Notes under the pieces: model-generated
The model's input: only the letters and a program-made list of their open reading frames with translations
Told to the model about the DNA's origin: nothing
Database searches by the model: none
Part shown: piece after piece, positions 15,633 to 24,410 of the stretch
Numbering within the stretch: the first letter of the stretch is position 1
Layout of the letters: each line of letters begins with the position of its first letter
Assembly (NCBI RefSeq): GCF_000758305.1
Contig: NZ_CP009458.1
Coordinates: forward strand, 1,426,001-1,490,000
Origin: Cedecea neteri
Lineage (GTDB): Bacteria; Pseudomonadota; Gammaproteobacteria; Enterobacterales; Enterobacteriaceae
Length of the DNA: 64,000 bases
Reading direction: 5' to 3'
Translations under genes and position numbers: made by a program

Positions 15633-17249
15633 GTGAGCATCATGGTGAAACGGATTTATCTTAAGGCGTTGCGTACCTCAGGTTTTGTCCTGATCGTTTG
15701 CCTGCCGATAATGTTGGCAATTTATTTTGCCCATGTTCGCGCCATGAGTGATACCCAGCAGCACCTGCACTCTTTTGGCAAACTGGTGATGGAAAAAACG
15801 GAAATCGTCATCAGCCACGTCAATGAAGCGCGCAGCGAGGCGGAACGTTTTTCTGGAGAAATATGCAGTCCCCGACACATGGCAAATATGCTGGATATTG
15901 TGCGCGGTAAACTTTTTGTCGCCGATTTAATTTACGTCAGCGGCGATAAGCTGCTGTGTTCGACCAGCTACAAGCCGTTAAAACCTCTGCCAGCGCCGCT
16001 CCCTTCTTATACCCGTAAACCGGACGTCGCCATTTATTATTATCTGGATACGCCGTTTTATGCCGGGCATAAAATGACCTACATGCAGCGTGGGCATTAT
16101 ATGGCGGTGATTAATCCGCTCACCTGGTCAGAAGTTTTATCCGAAGATGACTCGCTGATTTATGGCGTCTACGACACCGTTACCCGCAGCTTTTTCTCTT
16201 TAAGTCCGGGGGCCGACAGCGACCTGCTACACCATTTCATTCTGCGTAAAGAGAAAGCGTTTACCGAAGACAATCGTTTTTATGCTGTTGACCAGTCGGC
16301 TAAAAGACCGATTGCGGTGATTGTTTCCACGTCAGAAACCCTGTTTAACCGCCAATGGTATCACCAGCTGACGTTGACGCTTCCGTTAGGCGTTATTTGC
16401 AGCCTGCTGATATTAATTATGTGGTCCAGAACCCGCCAGCAGTTAAATTCCCCGCGGCGGATGCTTTTGAGAGCGTTGACCAGAAAACAACTCAAACTTC
16501 ACTACCAGCCGATTATTGATATTCAGAACGGTTATTGCGTAGGTGCGGAAGCACTGCTGCGGTGGGTGAATTTTAACGGGCAAACCATCAGCCCAGGAAC
16601 GTTTATTCCGCTGGCAGAATCTGAAGGCCTGATTCACAAAATATCGGACTATGTAGTTGATGCCGTATTTAAAGATTTTGGTGAGTTTCTTGCCGACCAT
16701 CCTGGGCTTTATATTTCGATTAATCTTTCGGCATCTGACTTTCACTCTTCACGCTTAATCACCGTACTTTCAGAACGGATTAAAACCTACAACATTCGTC
16801 CGGGGCAGATAAAAATCGAAGTGACCGAGCGAGGGTTTATTGACGTTGAAAAAACCAGGCCGTTTATCCAGGAGTTCCGCAACGCAGGCTTTAAAGTTGC
16901 CATCGATGACTTTGGCACCGGGTATTCGAATCTGCACAACCTGCAGTATCTGAACGTCGATATTTTAAAAATCGACAAAAGCTTTATTGATTCCCTCGCC
17001 AGCGAGCGGGCCAGCCATTTGCTGGTGGAACACATCATTGAAATTGCCCACAGCCTGAATTTAACGACGATTGCCGAAGGAGTTGAAACCGAAGCACAGG
17101 TGGCGTGGCTGGTGGATCACGGCGTGGAGTATTGCCAGGGCTGGTATTTTGCGAAGGCGCTGCCTCCGCAAGAGTTTATCGCCTGGCTCTATACGCCAGG
17201 CGGGATCCCCGTTCGCAAGGCTTCAGTGGCTCGCGATCCACTGCTTTAA
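15633..17249 (+). CDS. pdeC: CSS-motif cyclic-di-GMP phosphodiesterase PdeC
   Basis: This inner-membrane EAL phosphodiesterase is 538 aa (E. coli 528). TM1 at about 17-35 and TM2 near 245-268 flank a periplasmic CSS-type domain with cysteines in EICSPRH and LLCSTSY. The family's disulfide status, set by DsbA/DsbB, controls activity and proteolysis. The cytoplasmic EAL domain has EALLRW, INLSASDFH, EVTERGF, DDFGTGYSNL and IAEGVETEAQ, consistent with an active enzyme. GTG 15633 is listed as the start; ATG at 15642 is an in-frame alternative. Its last 27 nt overlap the convergent hydrolase gene. Confidence 0.93.
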   Translation: MSIMVKRIYLKALRTSGFVLIVCLPIMLAIYFAHVRAMSDTQQHLHSFGKLVMEKTEIVISHVNEARSEAERFSGEICSPRHMANMLDIVRGKLFVADLIYVSGDKLLCSTSYKPLKPLPAPLPSYTRKPDVAIYYYLDTPFYAGHKMTYMQRGHYMAVINPLTWSEVLSEDDSLIYGVYDTVTRSFFSLSPGADSDLLHHFILRKEKAFTEDNRFYAVDQSAKRPIAVIVSTSETLFNRQWYHQLTLTLPLGVICSLLILIMWSRTRQQLNSPRRMLLRALTRKQLKLHYQPIIDIQNGYCVGAEALLRWVNFNGQTISPGTFIPLAESEGLIHKISDYVVDAVFKDFGEFLADHPGLYISINLSASDFHSSRLITVLSERIKTYNIRPGQIKIEVTERGFIDVEKTRPFIQEFRNAGFKVAIDDFGTGYSNLHNLQYLNVDILKIDKSFIDSLASERASHLLVEHIIEIAHSLNLTTIAEGVETEAQVAWLVDHGVEYCQGWYFAKALPPQEFIAWLYTPGGIPVRKASVARDPLL

Positions 17250-17888
17250 AGGAACGACCCATTCCGGGTTAGGGCGGAAAAATGCCCCGTGCTGCTGGCC
17301 GGTAGCAATTTTTATCTCTTTATAATGAGTAATCCCCGGACTGTGGTTCACAATCGTCTGGCAGGAACCCACTTCATCCGAGGCTTCATAAATGGAGAGC
17401 ACGTTCCCGTACAGGCGATTGCGGGCGTCATCCTGAATGGAATGTGTACATCCCGCCAGAATGGCAACGTTGAGTGCCTTATTCTGCAGTTTGCTTGCCG
17501 CCAGAATGGTAATTTCGCCGCCGCGTGAGAAACCGACAAGCGTAATATTCTTAGCCGGGACGCCTTTTGCAATCAGCGTGTTCACGTCTTGCTTTAGCTT
17601 TTCGGCATATTGATCTGGCTGAGTATCTTTGGCTCTGTGATAAGCAATCAGGTTGTAGCCATCATCGCTGAGTTTCTCTTTCACCGCCGGGAAATCGTAA
17701 ACGCCCCAGTGCGGCTTATTTGGATTACTCGGCCGATCAACATTTCCCTCTAACACTTTCCCGTGCGTATAAAAAACGTATTTCTGCTTCGGGTTAACGC
17801 TGTCCGGGAACGCGGTATAAATGGTTGCCGCCTGAGCGGCCATTGAGGCAAGTCCGATGGCCAAAATGGCGAAACTTAACTTTCTCAC
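17223..17888 (-). CDS. Secreted alpha/beta hydrolase downstream of soxS
   Basis: The 221-residue protein has a signal peptide (MRKLSFAILAIGLASMAAQA, cut near AQA-ATIY) and an alpha/beta hydrolase fold with the elbow LVGFSRGGEITIL and a candidate histidine in GQQHGAFF. The start is GTG with AGGAG 6 nt upstream. It begins 20 nt after the soxS stop on the same strand, suggesting co-transcription with soxS, and its 3' end overlaps pdeC by 27 nt. Substrate unknown. It is absent next to soxS in E. coli K-12. Confidence 0.82.
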   Translation of the reverse strand: MRKLSFAILAIGLASMAAQAATIYTAFPDSVNPKQKYVFYTHGKVLEGNVDRPSNPNKPHWGVYDFPAVKEKLSDDGYNLIAYHRAKDTQPDQYAEKLKQDVNTLIAKGVPAKNITLVGFSRGGEITILAASKLQNKALNVAILAGCTHSIQDDARNRLYGNVLSIYEASDEVGSCQTIVNHSPGITHYKEIKIATGQQHGAFFRPNPEWVVPLKQWIASH

Positions 17889-17908
17889 TCCAACTCCTGT
17901 TGGTTTTC

Positions 17909-18232
17909 TTAGGCCTGATGGCGGTAATCCGTTGGCGTACGGTCAAACTCACGGCGGAACACGCGGGAGAAGGTTTGCTGCGAAACATACCCGTAGTCCA
18001 TCGCGATATCAAAAATAGGGCGCTGGGTGGTGCGCAGCGCCGTGGCAGCCATCAGCAGGCGGCGCTGGCGGATATAGTCACCCAGCGTTTGGTGCATGAC
18101 GGTGCGGAACATACGCTGCAAATACCACTTTGAATAACCTGATTTTTTCGCCACCACGTCGATGTTCAGCGGCTGGTCAATATGTTCATCAATCCATTCA
18201 GTCAACGTATAAATGATGTCCTGGTGAGCCAT
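17909..18232 (-). CDS. soxS: Superoxide-response regulator SoxS
   Basis: This 107-residue AraC-type activator with two helix-turn-helix motifs binds soxbox/marbox promoters and recruits RNA polymerase for oxidative-stress and drug-resistance genes. The sequence (IYTLTEWIDEHIDQPLNIDVVA, SGYSKWYLQRMFR, MDYGYVSQQTFSRVFRREF) is nearly that of E. coli SoxS. It is divergent from soxR, and its promoter carries the SoxR palindrome. Confidence 0.97.
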   Translation of the reverse strand: MAHQDIIYTLTEWIDEHIDQPLNIDVVAKKSGYSKWYLQRMFRTVMHQTLGDYIRQRRLLMAATALRTTQRPIFDIAMDYGYVSQQTFSRVFRREFDRTPTDYRHQA

Positions 18233-18274
18233 GAGTCGTCCTCATTTCCGGGTTAGCTAGTTTCATTGCCAGGG

Positions 18275-18305
18275 AGTATAATTCCTCAAGTTAACTTGAG
18301 GTAAA
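18275..18305 (-). promoter_or_regulatory. soxS promoter with SoxR operator
   Basis: On the minus strand, -35 TTTACC (18300-18305) and -10 TATACT (18275-18280) are separated by 19 bp, the overlong spacer typical of MerR-family activation. The perfect 18-bp palindrome CCTCAAGTTAACTTGAGG (18284-18301) fills the spacer. Oxidised SoxR would distort it and activate soxS. Confidence 0.93.
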
Positions 18306-18312
18306 GAGCATT

Positions 18313-18768
18313 ATGGAAAAGAAATTACCCCGAATAAAAACGCTGTTAACGCCCGGTGAAGTGGCGAAGCGCAGCGGCGTGGCCGTCTCCGCGCTTCACT
18401 TTTACGAAAGCAAAGGTCTGATCAAAAGTACGAGAAATGCAGGTAATCAGCGGCGTTATCAGCGCGATGTGCTGCGAACGGTGGCGATAATAAAAATTGC
18501 GCAGCGCATTGGCATTCCGCTGAGCACCGTCGGAGATGCGTTTGGCGTGTTGCCCGACGGCCATTCGATCAACAAAAACGACTGGAAGAAACTGTCGTCG
18601 CAATGGCGCGAAGAGCTGAACCACCGCATTGCCACGTTGACCGCATTGCGTGACGAACTGAATGGCTGCATTGGCTGTGGCTGTTTATCGGGGGCGGAAT
18701 GCCCGCTGCGTAACCCAGGAGACAAGCTGGGCGAGCAGGGTACCGGTGCACGATTGTTGGAGGACTAG
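18313..18768 (+). CDS. soxR: Redox-sensing MerR-family activator SoxR
   Basis: The 151-residue MerR-type sensor carries a [2Fe-2S] cluster bound by cysteines 119, 122, 124 and 130 in CIGCGCLSGAEC. The N-terminal winged helix LTPGEVAKRSGVAVSALHFYE binds the soxS promoter. The C-terminus (ARLLED) is three residues shorter than in E. coli (154). Confidence 0.97.
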   Translation: MEKKLPRIKTLLTPGEVAKRSGVAVSALHFYESKGLIKSTRNAGNQRRYQRDVLRTVAIIKIAQRIGIPLSTVGDAFGVLPDGHSINKNDWKKLSSQWREELNHRIATLTALRDELNGCIGCGCLSGAECPLRNPGDKLGEQGTGARLLED

Positions 18769-18780
18769 CGTTAGCTTCCA

Positions 18781-18810
18781 CACATAAAACTAAAGCGCCA
18801 CAAGGGCGCT
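18781..18810. repeat. 30-bp direct repeat, copy 1 (extra sRNA-type terminator)
   Basis: Thirty bases identical to 18948-18977 begin 12 nt after the soxR stop. The unit contains the hairpin AGCGCC/GGCGCT (18794-18799, 18805-18810). On the minus strand it is followed by TTAGTTTTATG, so it can terminate minus-strand transcription. It looks like a duplicate of the terminator at 18954-18988. Confidence 0.8.
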
Positions 18811-18820
18811 CAAGACTGCT

Positions 18821-18858
18821 AACAAAGAGGGAAAAAGCGTGGTTTTTCCCTCTTTGTT
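18821..18858. repeat. 16-bp perfect inverted repeat
   Basis: AACAAAGAGGGAAAAA (18821-18836) and TTTTTCCCTCTTTGTT (18843-18858) enclose a 6-nt loop. The dyad lies in the 137-bp segment flanked by the two 30-bp repeats. There is no clean T-run after it, so a terminator role for soxR is possible but not typical. Confidence 0.75.
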
Positions 18859-18947
18859 GTTATTAGCCGAAAATCAACGAATTGATTTTCCAGGTTTATT
18901 AATGACGTTCTCTGTAACCTCATTGCTCAACAGGAATCATCCGTTGC

Positions 18948-18977
18948 CACATAAAACTAAAGCGCCACAAGGGCGCT
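18948..18977. repeat. 30-bp direct repeat, copy 2
   Basis: Identical to 18781-18810. Here the hairpin extends to 13 bp (AAACTAAAGCGCC at 18954-18966 and GGCGCTTTAGTTT at 18972-18984), followed by seven T on the plus strand and TTTTATG on the minus strand. It is therefore a bidirectional terminator. Confidence 0.85.
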
Positions 18978-19117
18978 TTAGTTTTTTTCCGGTCTTTGTC
19001 TTTCGCTCTATCCCGTTCTGACAGGAGGGTTTCCCCCGACGTCGGCACCCCTCGATAACGCTTACACATACCTACGTACACACTTCACTGACTTTGGAGG
19101 TTCCGGTCTGCACCGAC
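18948..19117 (-). ncRNA. sraL: Probable SraL (RyjA) small RNA
   Basis: SraL is an RpoS-dependent Hfq-binding sRNA encoded opposite the soxR 3' region in E. coli and Salmonella. Here the minus strand has a sigma-S-like -10 CTACACT (19124-19130), a GC-rich hairpin GGGGGAAACCCTCC near 19029-19042, and the bidirectional terminator at 18954-18984 as its 3' end. The 5' end is estimated from the -10 and could be off by tens of bases. Assignment rests on position and structure. Confidence 0.5.
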
Positions 19118-19245
19118 AATTTAAGTGTAGGTCTGCCCCTTCACTTTGCAAGGTCAATTGTTCTTTTTTTGTTCATTTTTTTGACATGTGATACGTGTAC
19201 GGCTTTCCTATAGTTATTCCATTTGGCTAAACAGAGGGTTACCTC

Positions 19246-19914
19246 ATGCTCACGGTGCATCACCTCAATAACTCCCGTTCCCAGCGTGTACTTTGGATGC
19301 TGGAAGAACTGGCTCAGCCGTATCAGATTGTGCGTTATCAGCGGGAACCCACCATGCTTGCCCCGGAAGCACTAAAAAAAATCCATCCGCTGGGTAAATC
19401 CCCGGTGGTGGAAGATAACGGCCATATTCTGGCGGAATCAGGTGCCATTCTTGAGTACCTGCAGGAAACCTACGACAGTGAAAACCGCCTGAAGCCGCAG
19501 GAGATTAACGACAAAATCCAGTATCGCTTTTGGCTGCATTACGCCGAAGGGTCGCTGATGCCGCTGCTGTTAATGAAGCTGGTGTTTGGCAGCCTCGGTA
19601 AAGCACCTGTGCCCTGGCCGCTGCGCCCGGTGGGCAAGGCGCTGGGGCAGGGCGTGCAGAAAGCCTGGTTGAATAAGCAACTCAGCACCCATGCCCGTTT
19701 TATCGAGGATCACCTGAGCCAGCACCCGTGGTTCGCCGGGCAGCAGTTTAGCGCGGCAGATATTCAGATGAGTTTCCCGGTGGCCGCGCTGCTGGCGAGA
19801 GGGGAAGTCAACGACATGCCGCACACCCAGGCGTGGATGAAAAACGTGCAAACGCGCCCCGCCTGGCTGCGAGCGTTAAATCAAGGCGGCCCTTTTGAGA
19901 TCCCAGGGGCGTGA
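19246..19914 (+). CDS. Glutathione S-transferase family protein
   Basis: The 222-residue cytosolic GST has an N-terminal thioredoxin-like domain (LTVHHLNNSRSQRVLWMLEEL, with the cis-proline in GKSPVVEDNGHILAESGAILEYL) and an all-alpha C-terminal domain. It would conjugate glutathione to electrophiles or act as a peroxidase. A similar gene sits after soxR in Salmonella but not in E. coli K-12. Ribosome binding site AGAGGGTTACCTC precedes the ATG. Confidence 0.9.
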   Translation: MLTVHHLNNSRSQRVLWMLEELAQPYQIVRYQREPTMLAPEALKKIHPLGKSPVVEDNGHILAESGAILEYLQETYDSENRLKPQEINDKIQYRFWLHYAEGSLMPLLLMKLVFGSLGKAPVPWPLRPVGKALGQGVQKAWLNKQLSTHARFIEDHLSQHPWFAGQQFSAADIQMSFPVAALLARGEVNDMPHTQAWMKNVQTRPAWLRALNQGGPFEIPGA

Positions 19915-19983
19915 TCGCCGCAGAAGCAAAGCGAGAGAAAATTAGCCCAACTTTTTGCGTTTTTGTTGCGAAATTGCGCATTG

Positions 19984-19999
19984 ACGATAACGTTTGCGC
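19984..19999 (-). promoter_or_regulatory. PurR box upstream of ghxP
   Basis: Read on the minus strand, GCGCAAACGTTATCGT matches the PurR consensus ACGCAAACGTTTTCGT at 14 of 16 positions. It is 260 bp upstream of the guanine/hypoxanthine permease gene, a known PurR-regulon member in E. coli. The rest of the 344-bp gap is AT-rich with no recognised gene. Confidence 0.75.
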
Positions 20000-20258
20000 A
20001 CCGTAAGGCGATTAATTCATCAGCTGAGCATATTTTCCTCGAAAATCGCAAAAGTTAAGTTGAAAATCCCGCCATGAAGGCTGGATAATCGTTTGCCTTA
20101 ATTCTGTAACACCGATTTGTCCGTGTGGAGTTAAACGATTGCTTTTTTGTGACACCCCTTTGTCACAATCGTAGCGCAGGGAGACAACGTTTAACTGGCA
20201 GCGGGTTGTCCACCACCCGGGCAAACGTCATTCTAAAAATCTCAGGGGATTTTTCACT

Positions 20259-21608
20259 ATGTCTACACCTTCTCCGCGCGCCGGCGGTTCGCTCGACGCC
20301 TGGTTCAAAATCTCTGCACGCGGCAGCACCGTGCGTCAGGAAGTTGTCGCCGGTCTGACAACCTTCCTTGCTATGGTTTACTCCGTGATCGTTGTGCCAG
20401 GAATGCTCGGCAAAGCCGGGTTCCCACCGGCAGCGGTCTTTGTGGCTACCTGCCTGGTGGCGGGCGTGGGCTCCATCGTGATGGGCCTGTGGGCGAACCT
20501 GCCGCTGGCCATCGGCTGCGCTATCTCGCTGACCGCTTTCACCGCCTTTAGCCTGGTGCTCGGCCAGCACATCAGCGTGCCGGTCGCCCTTGGCGCGGTA
20601 TTCCTGATGGGCGTTCTGTTCACCATTATCTCTGCCACCGGCATTCGTAGCTGGATTTTGCGCAATCTGCCGATGGGCGTGGCGCACGGCACCGGGATTG
20701 GTATCGGCCTGTTCCTGCTGCTGATTGCCGCGAACGGCGTCGGCCTGGTGATTAAAAACCCGCTGGACGGGCTGCCGGTTGCGCTGGGGCATTTCGCCAG
20801 CTTCCCGGTGATCATGTCGCTGATTGGCCTGGCGGTGATCATTGGTCTGGAAAAACTGAAGGTGCCGGGCGGCATTCTGCTGACCATTATCGGCGTGTCC
20901 ATCGTCGGCCTGATCTTCGACCCGAACGTGCATTTCTCCGGCGTTTTCGCCATGCCGTCGCTGAGCGATGACAAAGGCAACTCGCTGATTGGCAGCCTGG
21001 ATATCATGGGCGCACTGAACCCGATCATTCTGCCAAGCGTGCTGGCGCTGGTGATGACTGCTGTGTTTGACGCCACTGGCACTATCCGCGCGGTAGCCGG
21101 TCAGGCGAACCTGCTGGACAAAGACGGCCAGATTATCGACGGCGGCAAAGCGCTGACCACCGATTCCCTGAGCAGCGTGTTCTCCGGTCTGGTGGGCGCA
21201 GCCCCGGCAGCGGTTTACATCGAATCTGCAGCGGGCACCGCAGCAGGCGGCAAAACCGGCCTGACAGCCATCACCGTTGGCGTGCTGTTCCTGCTGATCC
21301 TGTTCCTGTCGCCGCTCTCTTACCTGGTACCGGCATATGCCACGGCACCTGCACTGATGTATGTTGGCCTGCTGATGCTGAGCAACGTCGCCAAAATCGA
21401 CTTTGCGGACTTCGTGGATGCGATGGCCGGGCTGATTACCGCGGTATTCATCGTGCTGACCTGCAACATCGTGACCGGCATCATGATCGGCTTTGCTTCT
21501 CTGGTGATTGGCCGCGTAGTGTCCGGCGAATGGCGTAAGCTGAACATCGGCACCGTGGTGATTGCCGTTGCGCTGGTGGCGTTCTACGCTGGCGGCTGGG
21601 CTATCTGA
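20259..21608 (+). CDS. ghxP: Guanine/hypoxanthine permease GhxP
   Basis: This inner-membrane purine:H+ symporter of the NCS2/AzgA family (449 residues, about 12-14 membrane segments) has the N-terminal sequence STVRQEVVAGLTTFLAMVYSVIVVP and a motif near ESAAGTAAGGKTGLTA, both characteristic of the AzgA branch. It matches E. coli YjcD/GhxP in length and position between soxR and yjcE. A PurR box lies upstream. Confidence 0.93.
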   Translation: MSTPSPRAGGSLDAWFKISARGSTVRQEVVAGLTTFLAMVYSVIVVPGMLGKAGFPPAAVFVATCLVAGVGSIVMGLWANLPLAIGCAISLTAFTAFSLVLGQHISVPVALGAVFLMGVLFTIISATGIRSWILRNLPMGVAHGTGIGIGLFLLLIAANGVGLVIKNPLDGLPVALGHFASFPVIMSLIGLAVIIGLEKLKVPGGILLTIIGVSIVGLIFDPNVHFSGVFAMPSLSDDKGNSLIGSLDIMGALNPIILPSVLALVMTAVFDATGTIRAVAGQANLLDKDGQIIDGGKALTTDSLSSVFSGLVGAAPAAVYIESAAGTAAGGKTGLTAITVGVLFLLILFLSPLSYLVPAYATAPALMYVGLLMLSNVAKIDFADFVDAMAGLITAVFIVLTCNIVTGIMIGFASLVIGRVVSGEWRKLNIGTVVIAVALVAFYAGGWAI

Positions 21609-21757
21609 TTTTCAATTCGTGCGGGTTGCGCTCTGTAACCCGCCGCTTTCACCCACTTCGGGCATTTCCGGTTCCAATGTGATGCAAAAAGTTGTTTTAT
21701 TATAAAAACAACCGCTAAGAGTGACGCTTCAAATCACACATCACGTTCAGGGAAAAC

Positions 21758-23404
21758 ATGGAAATTTTCTTCACAATCTTGATTATGACCCTCGTGGTCT
21801 CCCTCTCTGGGGTGGTAACACGTATGTTGCCGTTTCAGATCCCACTGCCGTTAATGCAAATTGCCATCGGGGCGCTGCTTGCCTGGCCGCACTTTGGCTT
21901 ACACGTTGAATTCGACCCTGAGCTGTTCCTGGTGCTGTTCATTCCGCCGCTGCTGTTTGCCGACGGTTGGAAAACGCCCACCCACGAATTTCTCCATCAT
22001 GGCCGGGAAATTATTGGCCTGGCGCTGGTGCTGGTGCTGGTCACCGTGGTCGGCATCGGCTTCCTGATTTACTTCCTGGTGCCTGGTATTCCGCTGGTGC
22101 CTGCTTTTGCGCTCGCCGCCGTGCTGTCACCGACGGATGCCGTGGCGCTGTCCGGGATAGTTGGCGAAGGGCGGATCCCGAAGAAGATCATGGGGATATT
22201 GCAGGGTGAAGCGTTGATGAACGATGCCTCCGGCCTGGTGTCCCTGAAGCTTGCGGTGGCGGTCGCCGTTGGGGCGATGGCCTTTAGCGTCGGCGGCGCT
22301 TCGCTTGAGTTCTTCAAAGTGGCCGTGGGCGGCCTGCTGGCGGGGATTGCGGTCAGCTGGCTGTACGGCAAATCGCTGCGCCTGATGAGCCGCTGGAGCG
22401 GGGACGAACCCGCCACACAAATCCTGCTGCTTCTTCTGTTGCCGTTCGCCTCTTACCTGATTGCTGAACACATCGGGGTTTCCGGCATTCTGGCGGCGGT
22501 AGCCGCAGGGATGACCATTACCCGTTCCGGCGTGTTGCGTAGCGCCCCGCTGACCATGCGCCTGCGCGCGAACAGCGTCTGGGCGATGCTGGAGTTTGTG
22601 TTCAACGGCATGGTCTTCCTGCTGTTGGGCCTGCAGTTGCCGGGTATTCTCGAAACCTCTGTTGCGGCGGCCAATGCCGATCCTAACGTGGAACTGTGGA
22701 TGCTGTTCCTCGACGTGGCGATGATTTATTTCGCCCTGATTGCGGTGCGCTTCCTGTGGCTGTGGTCGATGAAACGCCTCAGCCTGCGCTTTTTGAAAAA
22801 GCGCCCTCTGGAATTTGGCTCCTTCACCACCCGCGAACTGGGCATTGCTTCTTTCGCTGGCGTGCGCGGGGCCATCACCCTGGCCGGTGTGCTTTCCATT
22901 CCGCTGTTGCTGAACGACGGCACGCCTTTCCCGGCGCGCTATGAGCTGATTTTCCTCTCCGCAGGCGTGATCCTGTTCTCGCTGTTTGCCGGGGTCATCA
23001 TGCTGCCGATTCTGCTGCGAAACGTTGAGGTTGGGGATAAGTCTCTGTCGCGCAAAGAGGAGCGGCTGGCCCGGTCCGCCACGGCTGAAGTGGCGATTGT
23101 CGCTATCCAGAAAATGGAAGAGCGCCTGGCCGCGGACAGCGAAGAGAATATCGACGACCAGCTGTTGAAAGAGGTGAGTTCGCGGGTTATCGGAAATTTA
23201 CGTCGCCGTGCAGACGGGCGAAATGACGTTGAAAGCAGCGAGCTGGAAGAGAATCTTGAGCGCCGCTTCCGCCTGACGGCACTGCGTTCCGAGCGCGCTG
23301 AGCTATACCATCTGCGCGCCACCCAGCAAATCAGCAACGAGACCCTGCAAAAACTCCTGCACGATCTCGACCTGCTGGAAGCGCTGCTGATCGAGAAAGA
23401 GTAA
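21758..23404 (+). CDS. yjcE: CPA1 Na+/H+ antiporter YjcE
   Basis: The 548-residue inner-membrane cation/proton antiporter of the CPA1 (NhaP-like) family has about 12 helices in the first 420 residues, including the family motif LSPTDAVALSG and GEALMNDASGLVSLK. A charged cytoplasmic tail of about 120 residues follows. It matches E. coli YjcE (549 aa) and its position. It is convergent with the LysR gene that follows after 5 nt. Confidence 0.92.
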   Translation: MEIFFTILIMTLVVSLSGVVTRMLPFQIPLPLMQIAIGALLAWPHFGLHVEFDPELFLVLFIPPLLFADGWKTPTHEFLHHGREIIGLALVLVLVTVVGIGFLIYFLVPGIPLVPAFALAAVLSPTDAVALSGIVGEGRIPKKIMGILQGEALMNDASGLVSLKLAVAVAVGAMAFSVGGASLEFFKVAVGGLLAGIAVSWLYGKSLRLMSRWSGDEPATQILLLLLLPFASYLIAEHIGVSGILAAVAAGMTITRSGVLRSAPLTMRLRANSVWAMLEFVFNGMVFLLLGLQLPGILETSVAAANADPNVELWMLFLDVAMIYFALIAVRFLWLWSMKRLSLRFLKKRPLEFGSFTTRELGIASFAGVRGAITLAGVLSIPLLLNDGTPFPARYELIFLSAGVILFSLFAGVIMLPILLRNVEVGDKSLSRKEERLARSATAEVAIVAIQKMEERLAADSEENIDDQLLKEVSSRVIGNLRRRADGRNDVESSELEENLERRFRLTALRSERAELYHLRATQQISNETLQKLLHDLDLLEALLIEKE

Positions 23405-23409
23405 TCCCG

Positions 23410-24309
23410 CTAGTTCTGGCCGGTTTCCACTGCCGGCCAGAACTCTCTGCAGCAATCAATCCACGCCTGTGCGCTCTGCGAAATATAAACCCCTTCACGC
23501 CAAATCATCCCTAACTGCCAGCTCAGATTGCTGTTCAGCGGCAGCCACATCAGCGTGGTGTGGTCAAGCTTGCGGCAAATTGGCTCCGGCAGCACGGCAA
23601 TTCCCACACCGCCCTGAACCATCGCCGCAAGGAAATCCCACTGCCCGCTGCGCACCGCAATGCGCGGGGTAAAACCGTTGTCGGCAAACAGCTGCATAAG
23701 CTGACGGCTAAGAGAGAAATCTTCGTTGTAGATAAGCAGCGGGTGCTCGGCCAGCTCGGCCGGGTCAACGCTGGTGCGGCCAATCCACGGGCCTGAACGA
23801 GGCACCAATACACACAGTGGATGGCGGAACAGCGGCATTACCGTCAGCGCGCCTTCATCTTCTACGGGGATAGCCGTCACCGCCAAATCGAGATCGCCAT
23901 TAAGCACCGCCTGCTGCACCGTCAGGCCGCCGAACTCGGAAATCTTAAACTCCACGCCGGGGTAGCGGTGCTGATACACACCGATTGGGCCGGTCATCAG
24001 CGTGCCGACCATGGGCGGAATGCCGAGGCGCAGCACGCCGTTGGTGAGCTGCTTGATGTCGCTCAGTTCGGCCTCAAGCTGGCGAAACTCGGCGAGGATG
24101 GCCAGCCCGCGCTGAAACACCACCTGGCCGGTGTCGGTCAGCAGCAGACGGCGGCCGTCGCGGATCAGCAGCGTGCAGTTCAGCTCATCCTCGAGGTTGC
24201 GCAGCATTTTGCTGATGGTGGGCTGCGTGACGAACATCTTCTCCGCCGCCCGGGTGAAGCTCTGCTGGCGGACGACTTCAACGAAATAACGCAGCGTTCT
24301 GATGTCCAT
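23410..24309 (-). CDS. LysR-family regulator, CidR-like
   Basis: The 299-residue LTTR has an N-terminal helix-turn-helix (DIRTLRYFVEVVRQQSFTRAA, VTQPTISKMLRNLE) and a PBP-like effector domain. It is divergent from a cidA-cidB-like pair across about 100 bp. In Bacillus and Staphylococcus, CidR/YwbI activates such genes in response to acetate or acetoin-related metabolism. The same role is inferred here from context, and the adjacent actP-acs genes make an acetate link attractive. Confidence 0.85.
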   Translation of the reverse strand: MDIRTLRYFVEVVRQQSFTRAAEKMFVTQPTISKMLRNLEDELNCTLLIRDGRRLLLTDTGQVVFQRGLAILAEFRQLEAELSDIKQLTNGVLRLGIPPMVGTLMTGPIGVYQHRYPGVEFKISEFGGLTVQQAVLNGDLDLAVTAIPVEDEGALTVMPLFRHPLCVLVPRSGPWIGRTSVDPAELAEHPLLIYNEDFSLSRQLMQLFADNGFTPRIAVRSGQWDFLAAMVQGGVGIAVLPEPICRKLDHTTLMWLPLNSNLSWQLGMIWREGVYISQSAQAWIDCCREFWPAVETGQN

Positions 24310-24410
24310 AACTATTCCTGTTGACTATACCTGCAATGATTTTAATTCATTTCAGTAGCGATGAACCGCTCTCTATAATCGGGGCTGGTATTTTTTCTGG
24401 AGCACCGATC

